A DNA stretch of 64,000 nt from Rhodococcus qingshengii JCM 15477 (GTDB taxonomy: Bacteria > Actinomycetota > Actinomycetes > Mycobacteriales > Mycobacteriaceae). Below the pieces are notes generated by a model. It was not told the DNA's origin. It saw nothing but the letters and a program-made list of their open reading frames with translations, and searched no databases. The DNA lies in NCBI RefSeq assembly GCF_023221595.1, contig NZ_CP096563.1, forward strand, positions 2,586,501 to 2,650,500. Direction: 5' to 3'. Below, piece after piece: positions 63,897 through 64,000 of this stretch (position 1 is its first letter; each line of letters starts with the position of its first letter). A program made the position numbers and the translations under genes.

Positions 63897-64000
63897 TTAC
63901 CGGGGGTCGTCTGTCGGCACGGCGGTGCCGGTGACCGCGATACCGCCGTCGACCGGGATCTCGACCGCGAGAACGCTGGGTCGCCCGACGTGTCGGCCCT
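63897..64000 (-). CDS. PhzF family protein, C-terminal end (cut by window edge)
   Basis: Only the last 34 codons are inside. The end reads HVGRPSVLAVEIPV, then DGGIAVTGTAVPTDDPR, fitting the (M)GRPS...V...G...V.G.AV end of the PhzF/isomerase family. Stop TAA at 63897-63899. Short visible part limits certainty. Confidence 0.55.
   Translation of the reverse strand, partial: GRHVGRPSVLAVEIPVDGGIAVTGTAVPTDDPR

Overview
The window is a GC-rich actinobacterial chromosome segment, most likely Rhodococcus (erythropolis/qingshengii type). Reasons: a two-gene Lsr2/DprA neighbourhood, mycolata-style families (Lsr2, DUF2631, LapA-like, Rip1, MapB, three-helix bundle and SHOCT proteins), many GTG starts, DtxR/IdeR-type iron boxes and PhnF-type operators. 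The stretch yraN-comM-dprA-viuB-xerC-(M23 peptidase)-rpsB-tsf-pyrH-frr-cdsA-rlmN-dxr-rip1-ispG-GNAT-PBP lipoprotein, and later mapB, follows the order known from Mycobacterium tuberculosis (roughly Rv2898c to Rv2861c), so this is a conserved core region with rhodococcal insertions.

Layout. 1-1.3 kb: end of an iron-siderophore binding lipoprotein and a divergent AraC regulator around an iron box. 1.4-2.1 kb: secreted protein. 2.4-5.4 kb: yraN-comM-dprA, translationally coupled. 5.4-6.3 kb: AT-rich leader and lsr2. 6.5-9.4 kb: iron-boxed siderophore-interacting reductase, an MFS exporter and xerC. 9.6-11.2 kb: MinD/EspI-like ATPase and M23 peptidase. 11.5-16.6 kb: translation and lipid core (rpsB, tsf, pyrH, frr, cdsA, methyltransferase). 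16.6-26.1 kb: CitE-like lyase, LapA-like protein, rlmN, DUF2631, dxr, rip1, ispG, GNAT, PBP.

26.1-38.2 kb is accessory: LuxR/acyl-CoA synthetase pair with a GlxR/CRP-like site; a complete 2-aminoethylphosphonate-type uptake and degradation operon (ABC transporter, phosphonatase-like HAD enzyme, FAD amine oxidoreductase) facing a PhnF-like repressor with two matching operators; SDR; TetX-like monooxygenase with its TetR and a double palindromic operator.

38.2-46.9 kb: a 35-codon membrane microprotein, a serine beta-lactamase-family lipoprotein, an unknown membrane protein built from an exact 120-residue internal repeat, and a serine dehydratase-M20D amidohydrolase-DUF3100 transporter operon facing a double-unit Lrp regulator. 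46.9-55.1 kb: a PPK2-P-type ATPase-SulP operon whose ATPase lacks the usual Ca2+ ligands, then small stress-type membrane proteins. 55.2-64 kb: a second siderophore-binding lipoprotein/AraC pair with iron boxes, an overlapping SMR pair, transglutaminase-like protein, mapB, cobQ, an ECF sigma factor overlapping a GAF-ANTAR regulator, a DUF6069 membrane protein, and the C-terminal end of a PhzF-like protein.

No tRNA, rRNA, CRISPR array, insertion sequence or prophage was recognised. Iron acquisition is a recurrent theme (positions 0.3, 6.5, 57 kb), probably all under one DtxR/IdeR regulator.
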